A stretch of 19,954 nt of DNA. Origin: Clostridia bacterium (GTDB taxonomy: Bacteria; Bacillota_A; Clostridia; Christensenellales; UBA1242). The notes below the pieces were generated by a model that worked only from the letters and a program-made list of their open reading frames with translations, was not told the origin of the DNA and did not search any database. Shown here one piece after another: positions 1 through 5,955 of the stretch. Positions within the stretch are counted from its first letter, which is position 1, and every line of letters begins with the position of its first letter. Made by a program: the position numbers and the translations under genes. Where the stretch lies: assembly GCA_017938565.1 (NCBI GenBank), contig JAGBBI010000181.1, positions 1 to 19,954 of the forward strand, in the 5' to 3' direction.

Positions 1-30
1 CCGTAAGTGTTATACTTACGGGTGTTTTTA
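1..30 (+). terminator. Hairpin terminator at left edge
   Basis: An 8-bp perfect stem (CCGTAAGT with ACTTACGG, 5-nt loop) spans 1-21 and is followed by a T-rich run. It acts as a rho-independent terminator for plus-strand transcription entering from the left. It also lies just beyond the stop codon of the displaced cotJC 3' end (33-35, minus), so it may terminate the cotJ transcript too. The T-run needed for that direction would be outside the window. Confidence 0.7.
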
Positions 31-32
31 TA

Positions 33-121
33 TTACTTTTTACCTGGAATAAAGCTGGGATTAAAAGCATAGAAGTTTTTACTGTCAAGTCTATCAGTGG
101 TAAGGCGTAATGCCTCACCAA
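33..121 (-). pseudogene. cotJC: cotJC 3' fragment (displaced C-terminal codons)
   Basis: The minus strand here reads GEALRLTTDRLDSKNFYAFN followed by PSFIPGKK and a TAA stop at 33-35. This is the usual C-terminal tail of clostridial CotJC, a spore-coat manganese catalase, including the family's FY.FNPSF ending. No start codon or RBS precedes it. The 5' part of the gene lies 18.9 kb away at 18995-19522 and ends at the same place in the protein (FGEA). Joining the two gives about 201 residues with no frame shift. The fragment is fully open and undecayed, which suggests recent insertion or selection through excision that restores the gene. It is separated from its promoter as assembled. Confidence 0.9.
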
Positions 122-137
122 GTTTACCAATTCAAAC
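111..137. other. attL: left junction of the element
   Basis: TGCCTCACCAA (111-121) matches TGCTTCGCCAA at 18995-19005 at 9 of 11 positions and marks the point where cotJC stops matching. Element-side arm ATTCAAAC (130-137) is the exact inverse complement of GTTTGAAT (18977-18984) at the right end. In the reconstructed attP these arms flank the junction almost symmetrically, with the centre at the shared TC (115-116, equal to 18999-19000). A 2-bp central crossover is typical of serine integrases. The exact dinucleotide is inferred; TGC or CCAA are also shared. Confidence 0.75.
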
Positions 138-140
138 AAA

Positions 141-187
141 ACCCCGTAAACCCTTTATTTACAAGGGCTTACGAGGTTTTTCAATTT
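141..187. terminator. Bidirectional terminator just inside attL
   Basis: A 15-bp imperfect stem (141-155 with 163-177, two mismatches, 7-nt loop) has a T-run on both sides when each strand is read. It lies immediately inside the left boundary and would insulate the element from transcription across the junction. Confidence 0.75.
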
Positions 188-446
188 TTTATAAAAATGG
201 TCGTTTTTGCCCTTTTTTGTTGCAAAAACTGATTGCATTTATATTATAATATATATTACTTAAAAAATCAATACTTACATATAAAAGACATTTACCACCC
301 ACCCTCTATTCGTAATTCAATAAATAGAAATAATGCTCCCAACACATAAACAAACCGAAATAAATCTGCAATTATACCATTTTTTCTTTTTAAGTGTTTT
401 GGCAAGAGGACGGGCGGAAAATCTTTTAAAACTTTTCATTTAGGGC
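178..446. other. Gene-free left end of element
   Basis: I see no coding sequence with a ribosome binding site here. The stretch is AT-rich. It holds the left arm (370-386) of a long dyad whose right arm covers the -10 region of the promoter at 447-475, and one copy (404-417) of the dispersed AAGAGGACGG-type motif described in the findings. Confidence 0.6.
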
Positions 447-476
447 TTGGCTTTAAATGAAAAATATGGTATAATT
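370..476 (+). promoter_or_regulatory. Sigma-A type promoter nested in two dyads
   Basis: The -35 is TTGGCT (447-452), the -10 is TATAAT (470-475) and the spacer is 17 bp. A perfect 10-bp inverted repeat, TTTTCATTTA (433-442) with TAAATGAAAA (454-463), brackets the -35. An outer repeat pairs 370-386 with 460-476 (15 of 17) and covers the -10. Such nested symmetry suggests a regulator site or cruciform. The promoter reads into the leader and genes from 696 on. Confidence 0.65.
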
Positions 477-521
477 AATGTGTCAAATAAATAGAGATTA
501 ACATATATTTTGAAGAATTTT

Positions 522-580
522 AGACTTACATACTATTCCGTTTTTTAAGGCGGATTCTGTATGTAAGTCTTTTCATTTTT
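522..580 (+). terminator. Leader hairpin/attenuator
   Basis: A perfect 12-bp stem (AGACTTACATAC at 522-533, its complement at 559-570) is followed by TTTTCATTTTT. It lies about 45 nt downstream of the promoter at 447-475 and before the first gene at 696. It should therefore act as an attenuator in the leader, or as a partial terminator. Confidence 0.65.
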
Positions 581-636
581 CTCCATTTCTTTTTATGTCT
601 ATCTGGCACCAATTAAATTCTTTCCAATTCAAAATT

Positions 637-688
637 CCTCCTTCATCGGCACCGAGCCAGACGGTGCCACCTACATACTTTAAGGAGG
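637..688 (+). promoter_or_regulatory. Leader with Shine-Dalgarno sequestering potential
   Basis: CCTCCTT (637-643) is exactly complementary to the strong ribosome binding site AAGGAGG (682-688). Between them is a 7-bp hairpin, GGCACCG (648-654) with CGGTGCC (662-668). Folding would hide the RBS of the gene at 696. The complementarity is seen directly; the regulatory role is inferred. Confidence 0.4.
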
Positions 689-695
689 TGTGGCA

Positions 696-884
696 ATGAA
701 AATTCTGATTTTAGAGTACGAAGACCGTGACGGGCAAATACACTTCTGCCCGTCTATGCCCAAGCGAGAATTAACAATTACTTTACCTCAAGGTGTAAGT
801 ACCATTGTTATCGAAACTCAAAACCGAAGAAATGCTACGGCATATAAAATCTTCGGAACCGATGAACTATTGAATGATGAATAA
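696..884 (+). CDS. Small hypothetical protein, 62 aa
   Basis: I do not recognise the family. The ATG at 696 is chosen over an in-frame GTG at 690, because AAGGAGG (682-688) sits at ideal distance from the ATG and practically touches the GTG. The protein starts MKILILEYEDRDGQIHF and looks like a small mixed alpha/beta domain without signal peptide or membrane segment. It is the first gene of the left operon, with the next gene 14 nt downstream, and it follows a long structured leader, so it may be tightly controlled. A small phage- or plasmid-type accessory protein is a fair guess. Confidence 0.75.
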   Translation: MKILILEYEDRDGQIHFCPSMPKRELTITLPQGVSTIVIETQNRRNATAYKIFGTDELLNDE

Positions 885-898
885 AGGATGGTGAAATA

Positions 899-1186
899 AT
901 GACAAGCAAAACCATAAAAGACCTTTTTTACGGAAACCTTAATCTATTTGATAGACCTATGGTTAAAAATATTGAATATAATAAGTCTTTAAGGGAAGCA
1001 AGTGATGCAAGAGAAAAACTCGAAAAAACTATGACTGATGAACAGAAAGAACTTCTTAATATCTATGCAGATAAAATCGGACTAACTTCCTGCCATTTAG
1101 AATATTCTGCTTTTTTAGTTGGCTTTAAAACTGCCTGTCGTTTACTATGCGAAGCAATCTATGATAAAAGCCACGAACAAGTATAA
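899..1186 (+). CDS. DUF6809-like small protein, 95 aa
   Basis: The layout matches proteins I recall as DUF6809: an N-terminal LFYGNL motif (about residues 9-14), a central helical region with a TDEQKELLN motif (about 46-54), and a C-terminal YSAFLVGFKTACRLLCEA helix (about 69-86). These proteins are common in clostridial mobile elements and have no established function. The start ATG is preceded by AAAGGATGGTG at good spacing. It sits in the left operon between the 62-aa gene and the serine resolvase. The family assignment rests on memory of the motif pattern, not on a search. Confidence 0.8.
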   Translation: MTSKTIKDLFYGNLNLFDRPMVKNIEYNKSLREASDAREKLEKTMTDEQKELLNIYADKIGLTSCHLEYSAFLVGFKTACRLLCEAIYDKSHEQV

Positions 1187-1236
1187 AAATCCATGTTCAT
1201 TTAAGGTATACCCCAATTAAAGAATAAAAAAATATC

Positions 1237-1296
1237 CCAAATAGGGTTGAAAATTGAATTTTTGAATATACAAAAACAAATTCACACCCTATTTGG
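1237..1296. promoter_or_regulatory. 60-bp dyad before resolvase gene (candidate res site or operator)
   Basis: CCAAATAGGGT (1237-1247) and ACCCTATTTGG (1286-1296) form a perfect 11-bp inverted repeat. The interior is also partly palindromic (TGAATTTTTG against CAAAAACAAATTCA). It ends 20 bp before the resolvase ATG at 1317. Small serine resolvases usually bind sites next to their own gene, so a recombination site or autoregulatory operator is likely. A transcript hairpin is the alternative. Confidence 0.5.
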
Positions 1297-1316
1297 AAGA
1301 AAGGAAAACATATTTA

Positions 1317-1871
1317 ATGGAAATCGGATACATCAGAACTAGTACTGCCGAACAAAATGAAGCACGACAAGAGGTTTTAATGAAAGAACTCGGTGTTGAG
1401 CAAATTTTCATAGACAAAATGACAGGAAAAACACTTGACCGCCCAGAGTTACAGAAAATGTTATCTTTTGTTCGTGAAGGCGATACGGTAGTAGTAGAAG
1501 CAATAAGCAGATTTGCTCGTAATACAAAAGATTTATTATTCCTTGTTGAAGAACTCACAAAGAAAAATGTTAATTTTGTCTCTAAAAAGGAAGCAATAGA
1601 CACTAACACCCCTGCTGGTAAATTTATGCTCACTGTTTTTGCCGCTATTAGCGAACTTGAAGTATCATATTTACATCAAAGGCAAGCCGAAGGCATTGCC
1701 ATAGCAAAATCAAAGGGTGTTTACAAAGGAAGAAAACCAATCACACACCCCGATTTTGAAAAGGTAGTAAAAATCTGGCGAAAAGGTGAAATTACAGCAG
1801 TTGAAGCAATGAAACGACTTGGTATGAAATCAAGCACTTTCTATAATAAGGTAAAAGCATATGAAAAATAA
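1317..1871 (+). CDS. Small serine recombinase (resolvase/invertase type), 184 aa
   Basis: This resolves or inverts DNA between two short sites through a covalent 5'-phosphoserine intermediate. The N-terminal catalytic domain starts GYIRTSTAEQ, placing the nucleophile at Ser9 with Arg7. The AISRFARNTKDLL motif supplies Arg65 and Arg68. GKFMLTVFAAISELE is the family's dimerisation helix (about 101-115). After GVYKGRKP the C-terminus (about 144-184) is a helix-turn-helix of the Hin/TnpR type, EITAVEAMKRLGMKSSTF. Length is normal. I chose ATG 1317 with AAAGGA upstream over an in-frame TTG at 1293, which lies inside the dyad at 1237-1296. It is distinct from the large recombinase at 16445 and is probably a multimer resolution or site-inversion enzyme of the element. 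Confidence 0.93.
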   Translation: MEIGYIRTSTAEQNEARQEVLMKELGVEQIFIDKMTGKTLDRPELQKMLSFVREGDTVVVEAISRFARNTKDLLFLVEELTKKNVNFVSKKEAIDTNTPAGKFMLTVFAAISELEVSYLHQRQAEGIAIAKSKGVYKGRKPITHPDFEKVVKIWRKGEITAVEAMKRLGMKSSTFYNKVKAYEK

Positions 1872-2424
1872 AATTATTAGTATAATTCTCTCTATTTTGC
1901 TTGTGGTAGTGATTTGTATGTCGTTCGCAACCACATACAACCAAAACCGAACTGGAACTGTAAGTGCTGCCACCTGTAATATTAGTGCCGAGAATAAAGA
2001 ATATATTTTAAACCGTTACGGCGATTGTAAGACGGCGGAAGAATTAATTATTCGATTAAATAATGAAATTTGCACCGAATACACCTATCACCGCCCTTTC
2101 ATCATTTTTCAATCGTTTGATTTTGATAATTTTGTCAAGGAAAAGAAAGGGTTATGCTTTGATTACTCCTGCTATCTAAAAATTGTCTTCAACACCATTT
2201 TCCCCGAAATGAAAGTCTTTGTTTGCGATGTACGGGTAAATCTTTTAAATTATCATAGTTACAACTTCATTGAAACAGGTTCAAAACGATATTTTGTTGA
2301 TTTAACTACTGACCTAATGCGATATAAGAACGGTCAGAAAAGAATTATCTATGAAAACATCGGAAACTTGTCTTATGATGAATATACAAAACAGTATAAC
2401 GAGAAAATTTTGAATTTTCATTAA
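1861..2424 (+). CDS. Secreted transglutaminase-like protein, 187 aa
   Basis: The N-terminus has a signal peptide or membrane anchor: basic start MKNK, hydrophobic stretch about 5-23, possible cleavage near VSAA (34-37). The rest shows the Cys-His-Asp pattern of the transglutaminase/cysteine protease-like superfamily: KKGLCFDYSCY (Cys99), NYHSYNFIE (His132) and KRYFVDLTTD (Asp147). Members act as peptidases or crosslinkers outside the cell; the substrate here cannot be told. The ATG lies inside the end of the resolvase gene (11-nt overlap), so the two are translationally coupled. A larger lipoprotein with the same catalytic pattern lies at 4422-5819. Confidence 0.85.
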   Translation: MKNKIISIILSILLVVVICMSFATTYNQNRTGTVSAATCNISAENKEYILNRYGDCKTAEELIIRLNNEICTEYTYHRPFIIFQSFDFDNFVKEKKGLCFDYSCYLKIVFNTIFPEMKVFVCDVRVNLLNYHSYNFIETGSKRYFVDLTTDLMRYKNGQKRIIYENIGNLSYDEYTKQYNEKILNFH

Positions 2425-2435
2425 AGGTGGTGCTT

Positions 2436-2780
2436 ATGAATATCGGTATAATCTTTTTTACAGCGATTATGAATGGTCTGCTTCAAGCGATGTCTAAAAA
2501 TATAATCTATTGCTATGTCTTTTTAATATACACTTTGGGGGCTATGGCAATAGACCTATTTGATAAAAAATACGGAAAAATCTTTATGGCAGCAATTTTC
2601 CTTGCTTATGCTATTTTGTTATCCGTTTGTATATACAATCATATAATTTATGATGTTATATTGCTTGATTATATTTTCGTTTCTATTGAAACGGTTATTG
2701 TTGCCACACTGACCGCAGTTGCTATCTTACCCATCAAAGAAAAAAGTCTCCCGCGCAAGCGGGAGACTTTTTCTACATAG
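2436..2780 (+). CDS. Small integral membrane protein, 114 aa
   Basis: Family not recognised. Hydrophobic segments suggest about four membrane helices (roughly residues 2-18, 24-37, 45-62 and 70-95), with a short basic cytoplasmic tail. The ATG at 2436 is chosen over upstream GTGs because AAAGGTGG (2423-2430) is the obvious RBS. It starts 11 nt after the transglutaminase-like gene, so it is the last gene of the left operon. The final codons (KSLPRKRETFST) are encoded by a perfect terminator hairpin, so the natural end may have been altered. Confidence 0.75.
   Translation: MNIGIIFFTAIMNGLLQAMSKNIIYCYVFLIYTLGAMAIDLFDKKYGKIFMAAIFLAYAILLSVCIYNHIIYDVILLDYIFVSIETVIVATLTAVAILPIKEKSLPRKRETFST
2741..2774 (+). 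terminator. Strong terminator inside the 3' end of the membrane-protein gene
   Basis: A perfect 14-bp stem (2741-2754 with 2759-2772) has a GCAA tetraloop and T-run. It closes the left operon. It lies wholly within the reading frame, whose stop follows at 2778-2780. The flanking A-run also makes it usable for the convergent MazF transcript. Confidence 0.9.
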
Positions 2781-2832
2781 AGTGATGAAAGATTTCTTAC
2801 ATTTGTTTTGGGAGGAACCAAATGAAAAATAT

Positions 2833-3207
2833 TTATAAAGAAAGTTGTATTTTTACGGCATTATCGATTTTTTGCATAGTATCATTAGATAACTTGGTTA
2901 CATATCTAATAATACTATCTCTCGGAACCGAAACTATCTGTTCGCAGGCTGCGGTGCTATCCTTACGACCAGTTTCTACCGCACTTACAAAAACTCTTGT
3001 CGGAAGTTTAAGTTTCGCTTGTGAGGTATTGCTCGAAAGAAAAACAAAACTTAAAATTGGAGAGTGTCTATTACATTTCTCATTTGAAATGCAAATTCCC
3101 ATTCTCTTTTTTGCAAACAGAGGATTTTCTCTGTCTTCAACACTGCCGAGGTCAACCATATAAACTTCGCCTCTATGTATTTCCTTTGTTTGTGTGTAGT
3201 TCATCAT
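2833..3207 (-). CDS. MazF/PemK-family toxin, 124 aa, no antitoxin seen
   Basis: MazF-like toxins are ribosome-independent mRNA endonucleases with an SH3-like barrel. Seen here: RGEVYMVDLG (first strand), KKRMGICISNEKCNRHSP (the RP.L.ISND block, keeping the Arg), LSFVFLSS, LPTRVFVS, and the EQIVSVPRDSI block corresponding to DQIR.V.K.R. The C-terminus is the usual helix (LSNDTMQKIDNAVKIQLSL). The start is MMNY, preceded by AAGGAG. No antitoxin-sized ORF precedes or follows it on this strand; the upstream region ends in a terminator at 3306-3342. It may be an orphan, or its antitoxin may be encoded elsewhere. It converges on the left operon. Confidence 0.85.
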   Translation of the reverse strand: MMNYTQTKEIHRGEVYMVDLGSVEDRENPLFAKKRMGICISNEKCNRHSPILSFVFLSSNTSQAKLKLPTRVFVSAVETGRKDSTAACEQIVSVPRDSIIRYVTKLSNDTMQKIDNAVKIQLSL

Positions 3208-3251
3208 AATTAAATTTCTCCTTAAAAAATTAAAGTTTTTACTGTAAGAAG

Positions 3252-3280
3252 AATCTAAAATTAATCTAAAAATTTTTCAA
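3252..3280 (-). promoter_or_regulatory. Promoter of the mazF-like gene
   Basis: On the minus strand, TTGAAA (3280-3275) and TAGATT (3257-3252) are spaced by 17 bp. AATCTAAAA occurs twice (3252-3260 and 3263-3271), 11 bp apart, one helical turn, covering the -10 and spacer. This could be a tandem operator. Confidence 0.5.
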
Positions 3281-3305
3281 GAAAACTACATAATAGGCTT
3301 AAAAC

Positions 3306-3342
3306 AACAAAAAAGCACGGAACGTTACCGTGCTTTTTTGTT
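3306..3342. terminator. Bidirectional terminator
   Basis: A perfect 15-bp stem (3306-3320 with 3328-3342) with a 7-nt loop has A/T runs on both flanks, giving a U-run in either direction. It isolates the mazF-like gene from the region to its right. Confidence 0.85.
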
Positions 3343-3344
3343 AT

Positions 3345-3580
3345 CCACCCGTCCTTCTTTCATAACCCACAAAAAGAAATGAGTTTTTAAAAAGACTTAA
3401 AGATTTTAGAAGGAAAAGTTTTATGGGTCAATCGTTGAAAATGAAAAAATGTTTATTGAGGAATTTAATTATTTGAAGGAAAATTTAAGTATGACCCATA
3501 ATATATTTCAATTTGCTGTTATTTAGAGGAATTAATTTATTTTCATCGCTCTTTGTGAGTTATGAAAAGAGGACGGCTGG
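3345..3580. repeat. 236-bp non-coding unit with terminal inverted repeats (MITE-like)
   Basis: The outer 22 bp (3345-3366 and 3559-3580) are inverted repeats matching at 19 of 22. Inside, TTATGGGTCA (3421-3430) and TGACCCATAA (3492-3501) form a perfect second pair. No ORF fits inside. TAT abuts both ends (3342-3344 and 3581-3583), a possible 3-bp target duplication that could be chance. This accounts for most of the gene-free stretch at 3208-3597. Confidence 0.45.
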
Positions 3581-3597
3581 TATTGATTACTCATTTT

Positions 3598-3840
3598 TTA
3601 TGTATAATCAATAAGAAGATATTTCATCAATATATCGATTGCTTCATCAATTAGTTTGTATGCTTCTTGAATTTGGCCAATCACTTCTTCACTTTCCTTT
3701 GCTCGTTTGCTATATTTGAATTTTTCGGAAATGTATTTATAGCATTCTTCTTCCTCTTCCAAAATTTTTCCAAGTTCTTCTTTTGAATTTTGAAGTTTCG
3801 TTGGTAATTCATATAATGCTGCTCGTCTTGATTTATTCAT
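3598..3840 (-). CDS. Small helical protein, 80 aa
   Basis: An almost entirely alpha-helical, Glu/Lys-rich protein beginning MNKSRRAALYELPTKLQNSK, probably a two-helix coiled coil. The pattern (Arg/Lys-rich start, EEEEECYKYI, then IDEAIDILMKYL) resembles short proteins often encoded in phages and mobile elements of Clostridia, whose function is unknown to me. It is the last of four tightly packed minus-strand genes that begin with the lipoprotein at 5819, with 21 nt to the previous gene. An AAGGAG-type RBS precedes the ATG. An 8-bp inverted repeat, ATTGATTA/TAATCAAT, overlaps its 3' end but lacks a U-run. Confidence 0.75.
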   Translation of the reverse strand: MNKSRRAALYELPTKLQNSKEELGKILEEEEECYKYISEKFKYSKRAKESEEVIGQIQEAYKLIDEAIDILMKYLLIDYT

Positions 3841-3861
3841 AACTAAACACTCCTTTTATTT

Positions 3862-4233
3862 TTATTCTTTATTCGCAGTTAACATTTCTCGAACATTAAA
3901 AACAGGTGCTCCAATATAATCATTTAATTTCATCCAAAATGTTGCTTCCATTATATTGTCAATCTGTTTATTGATATGTTTTTCGACATCAATCTTTTTG
4001 TAATTTGTCATATCAACTGTACCGTCTTCTTTTAGAGGTAATTCCTCATTTCTTACATTAGTGAGGATTTCCCACAATTTTGCATTCTTCTTATAATTTC
4101 TCATATCTTTTTCTGATACGGATGAAAGCGGACGACCAGCAAGAATTTCAAAAACTTTTTCCTGCTCTTTGCTATAAGCAAGTAGCACACCTTCGCACAT
4201 AATATTAAATGTTTCTTTTCTAAAATCTTTCAT
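3862..4233 (-). CDS. Hypothetical protein, 123 aa
   Basis: Not recognised. It is a soluble, helix-rich protein with no signal peptide or membrane segment. The N-terminus MKDFRKETFNIMCEGVLLAY precedes a region rich in Lys, Asn and Asp. The start is well supported by AAAGGAG at 4251-4245. It follows the 50-aa gene by 15 nt and precedes the 80-aa gene by 21 nt, so it belongs to the lipoprotein operon. Confidence 0.75.
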   Translation of the reverse strand: MKDFRKETFNIMCEGVLLAYSKEQEKVFEILAGRPLSSVSEKDMRNYKKNAKLWEILTNVRNEELPLKEDGTVDMTNYKKIDVEKHINKQIDNIMEATFWMKLNDYIGAPVFNVREMLTANKE

Positions 4234-4248
4234 AATTTTTAGTCTCCT

Positions 4249-4401
4249 TTAATTTTGAATTTTACTGTTTTTTTGCAGGGCTTTGAGAATGTTATTCCAT
4301 AGAATTAAAGCCTCGCTTTTTTGTAACTGATTTTGTTCTTTATCTTCTTTGAATATATAATACAGGTTGTAATGACCTGTTTTCTCTATGTTAGTAAGCA
4401 C
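4249..4401 (-). CDS. Small protein, 50 aa, GTG start
   Basis: It reads (M)LTNIEKTGHYNLYYIFKED and on to LKALQKNSKIQN with TAA at 4251-4249. The GTG at 4401 has AAAGGGGGA just upstream. An overlapping ATG in another frame stops after four codons and is discarded. It fills the only gap in an otherwise tightly packed operon: 20 nt after the lipoprotein gene and 15 nt before the next. Continuous frame, RBS and spacing support a real gene. Function unknown. Confidence 0.65.
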   Translation of the reverse strand: MLTNIEKTGHYNLYYIFKEDKEQNQLQKSEALILWNNILKALQKNSKIQN

Positions 4402-4421
4402 ATATTATTCCCCCTTTCTTG

Positions 4422-5819
4422 TTAGTCAAAGAAATAATTGAAATATGAATACTTTGTGCCTGTGCAGTTCGGTACAGAGAAATCGGAATTTGTCCAATCG
4501 TGGTTATATTCTGCCATCTTTTCCGATGTGAGATTGAAGTAGGAATGATATGCTGCACCTTCTTCTCCGCCGATGGGGTCATCGAATGTAATATCGCACA
4601 TATACCATTCGCCATCGAGTTCCACACAGTTCCACTTGTGACCGCCGCCTGCTGTACCTCTAACACTTGTGCAGTTGATACCTGCATAAAGGCAAAGGGT
4701 TTGAAATGCTTCTGAATAAGATTCGCAAACACCAGTTTTGTTTACGAGTATGCCGTATGCTGTCCAATTGTCGTTTGCAAGTCCGTCCCACTTGGCACTA
4801 CGATTATAGTGGCTATCAATTAAAATTCGGTCATAAATAAGTTTCTCTTTCCATACATCAGGTGCATTTGCAGGGATGGTGCTTAAAATACGGTTGACTT
4901 CTTTTTCAAAAGTTTGCTTCTTTGCAATGATTTTGTCCTTTAATTCTTTAGTCATCGAACCATAACCGTATCCGCAGTAATCACCTTTGTTGTTGCCGAC
5001 AGCATAATAGAGTAATAATCCACCGCCATCAGAAGTTGTTACCATAACTTGATTTACAAGATAGAAGTGTTCGGGGTTATCAAACAAATATAGATAGAGA
5101 ATATAATAATTTCTGTTTTCGGTTAAATTGGTAGCATTTAAAATTACTCTTTCTTCGAGATTGTTAACGGCAGTATCAATCTTTTGATACCACTGCTTCT
5201 GCTCGGCATTAAGAGTGGAATATAAATAACGACCTGTGTAGTGAAGTTTTTCGTGCTTCTGACTTGTTGTATAAGTATATTCAGGCTTCTTCACTTCTTC
5301 GGGCGATGGTTCTTCTGGGTTTGAAGGTGTTTCTGGCTCGACAGGAACGGTAGGCTCGGGAACTTCTTCCTTTTCGGGAGCAGATGTTTCTTCGGAAGAG
5401 GTTTTATCCTTTTCGGGCTTTGTAGGTGTGGGCTCGGTAGGTCTTACAACAACATCAATGGAAGGTATCGCAGGTGTAGATGTTGTGGTTTTATCATCAG
5501 TATTAGTTGTAGGAGTTTCGAGTTTTACAATAATACCGTTTTCCGTTTTGGTTTCGGTGGTCTTAAAACCACTTTCGTCCATCTTTTCTACGAAATCATC
5601 AAAACTTGATACTTCGCTAAAATCAATAGCGGTGTCGGATGATACGGTTTCATTACTTTCACTTTCATCATCACTATCTGGCTCATTGGTTATTGATGCC
5701 ACTGCCGAAACAGTAGGTTCGGTAGTATCGGTGTTAGTTTTTGCAGTATCGTTTTTACCACAAGCGGTAAGCGATAATACAAATACCAAACATAAAAAAA
5801 TTGCTACGATTTTTTTCAT
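4422..5819 (-). CDS. Transglutaminase-like surface lipoprotein, 465 aa
   Basis: The signal peptide MKKIVAIFLCLVFVLSLTAC ends in lipobox LTAC with lipidated Cys20. Residues about 21-190 are a low-complexity Thr/Glu/Pro/Ser-rich stalk suited to crossing the cell wall. The C-terminal domain (about 320-420) has the transglutaminase-like triad: NKTGVCESYSEAF (Cys365), GGGHKWNCVELDGEWY (His394) and MCDITFDDP (Asp409). Such domains cleave or crosslink peptides; in Firmicute surface proteins a wall- or protein-directed peptidase is the common guess. It heads a four-gene operon downstream of the ECF sigma gene, and its leader carries a motif shared with the operon at 10022. AAAGGGGA precedes the ATG. 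Confidence 0.88.
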   Translation of the reverse strand: MKKIVAIFLCLVFVLSLTACGKNDTAKTNTDTTEPTVSAVASITNEPDSDDESESNETVSSDTAIDFSEVSSFDDFVEKMDESGFKTTETKTENGIIVKLETPTTNTDDKTTTSTPAIPSIDVVVRPTEPTPTKPEKDKTSSEETSAPEKEEVPEPTVPVEPETPSNPEEPSPEEVKKPEYTYTTSQKHEKLHYTGRYLYSTLNAEQKQWYQKIDTAVNNLEERVILNATNLTENRNYYILYLYLFDNPEHFYLVNQVMVTTSDGGGLLLYYAVGNNKGDYCGYGYGSMTKELKDKIIAKKQTFEKEVNRILSTIPANAPDVWKEKLIYDRILIDSHYNRSAKWDGLANDNWTAYGILVNKTGVCESYSEAFQTLCLYAGINCTSVRGTAGGGHKWNCVELDGEWYMCDITFDDPIGGEEGAAYHSYFNLTSEKMAEYNHDWTNSDFSVPNCTGTKYSYFNYFFD

Positions 5820-5873
5820 AATAAAAATCCCCTTTATCAGTGTTTTTGGACTCGATTTCTTGTCCTTACACTT

Positions 5874-5904
5874 ATAAAGGGAATTTAAGTTTTAATTCGG
5901 TTTT
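5874..5904 (-). promoter_or_regulatory. Shared motif AAAACCGA-N15-CCCTTTAT (copy 1)
   Basis: On the minus strand AAAACCGA (5904-5897) is followed after 15 nt by CCCTTTAT (5881-5874), 54 nt before the lipoprotein start. Upstream TTTTTTCAAAACTAT and downstream GTAAGGACAA are also shared with copy 2 at 10078-10108. Spacing and position relative to the genes are the same in both. It is a candidate promoter for the ECF sigma factor encoded next to it, or a conserved leader element. The similarity is seen; the role is inferred. Confidence 0.6.
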
Positions 5905-5955
5905 ATAGTTTTGAAAAAATTTTAAAAAAATTATTTTTTATCTGTATCTGTGCAT

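Noticed and set aside
1..600. CRISPR array, tRNA or rRNA
   Set aside because: I looked across the whole window for regularly spaced repeats, cloverleaf-like stems and rRNA-like conserved stretches and saw none. Repeats present are inverted or irregular.
1317..1871. Small resolvase as the integrase of the element
   Set aside because: It is of the short Hin/TnpR type and lies about 1.2 kb from attL; the 506-aa large serine recombinase near attR is the better candidate for insertion into a short non-homologous att site.
2822..3163. Plus-strand ORF of 113 codons with a good RBS-like GGGAGG before its ATG
   Set aside because: It lies antisense to the mazF-like gene, which has clear family motifs, an RBS and a promoter. 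The ORF has no recognisable pattern; the RBS-like site may be chance.
5428..5877. 149-codon plus-strand ORF opposite the lipoprotein gene
   Set aside because: Val/Ser-rich antisense shadow of the Thr/Glu/Pro stalk; the lipoprotein frame has a lipobox, RBS and catalytic motifs.
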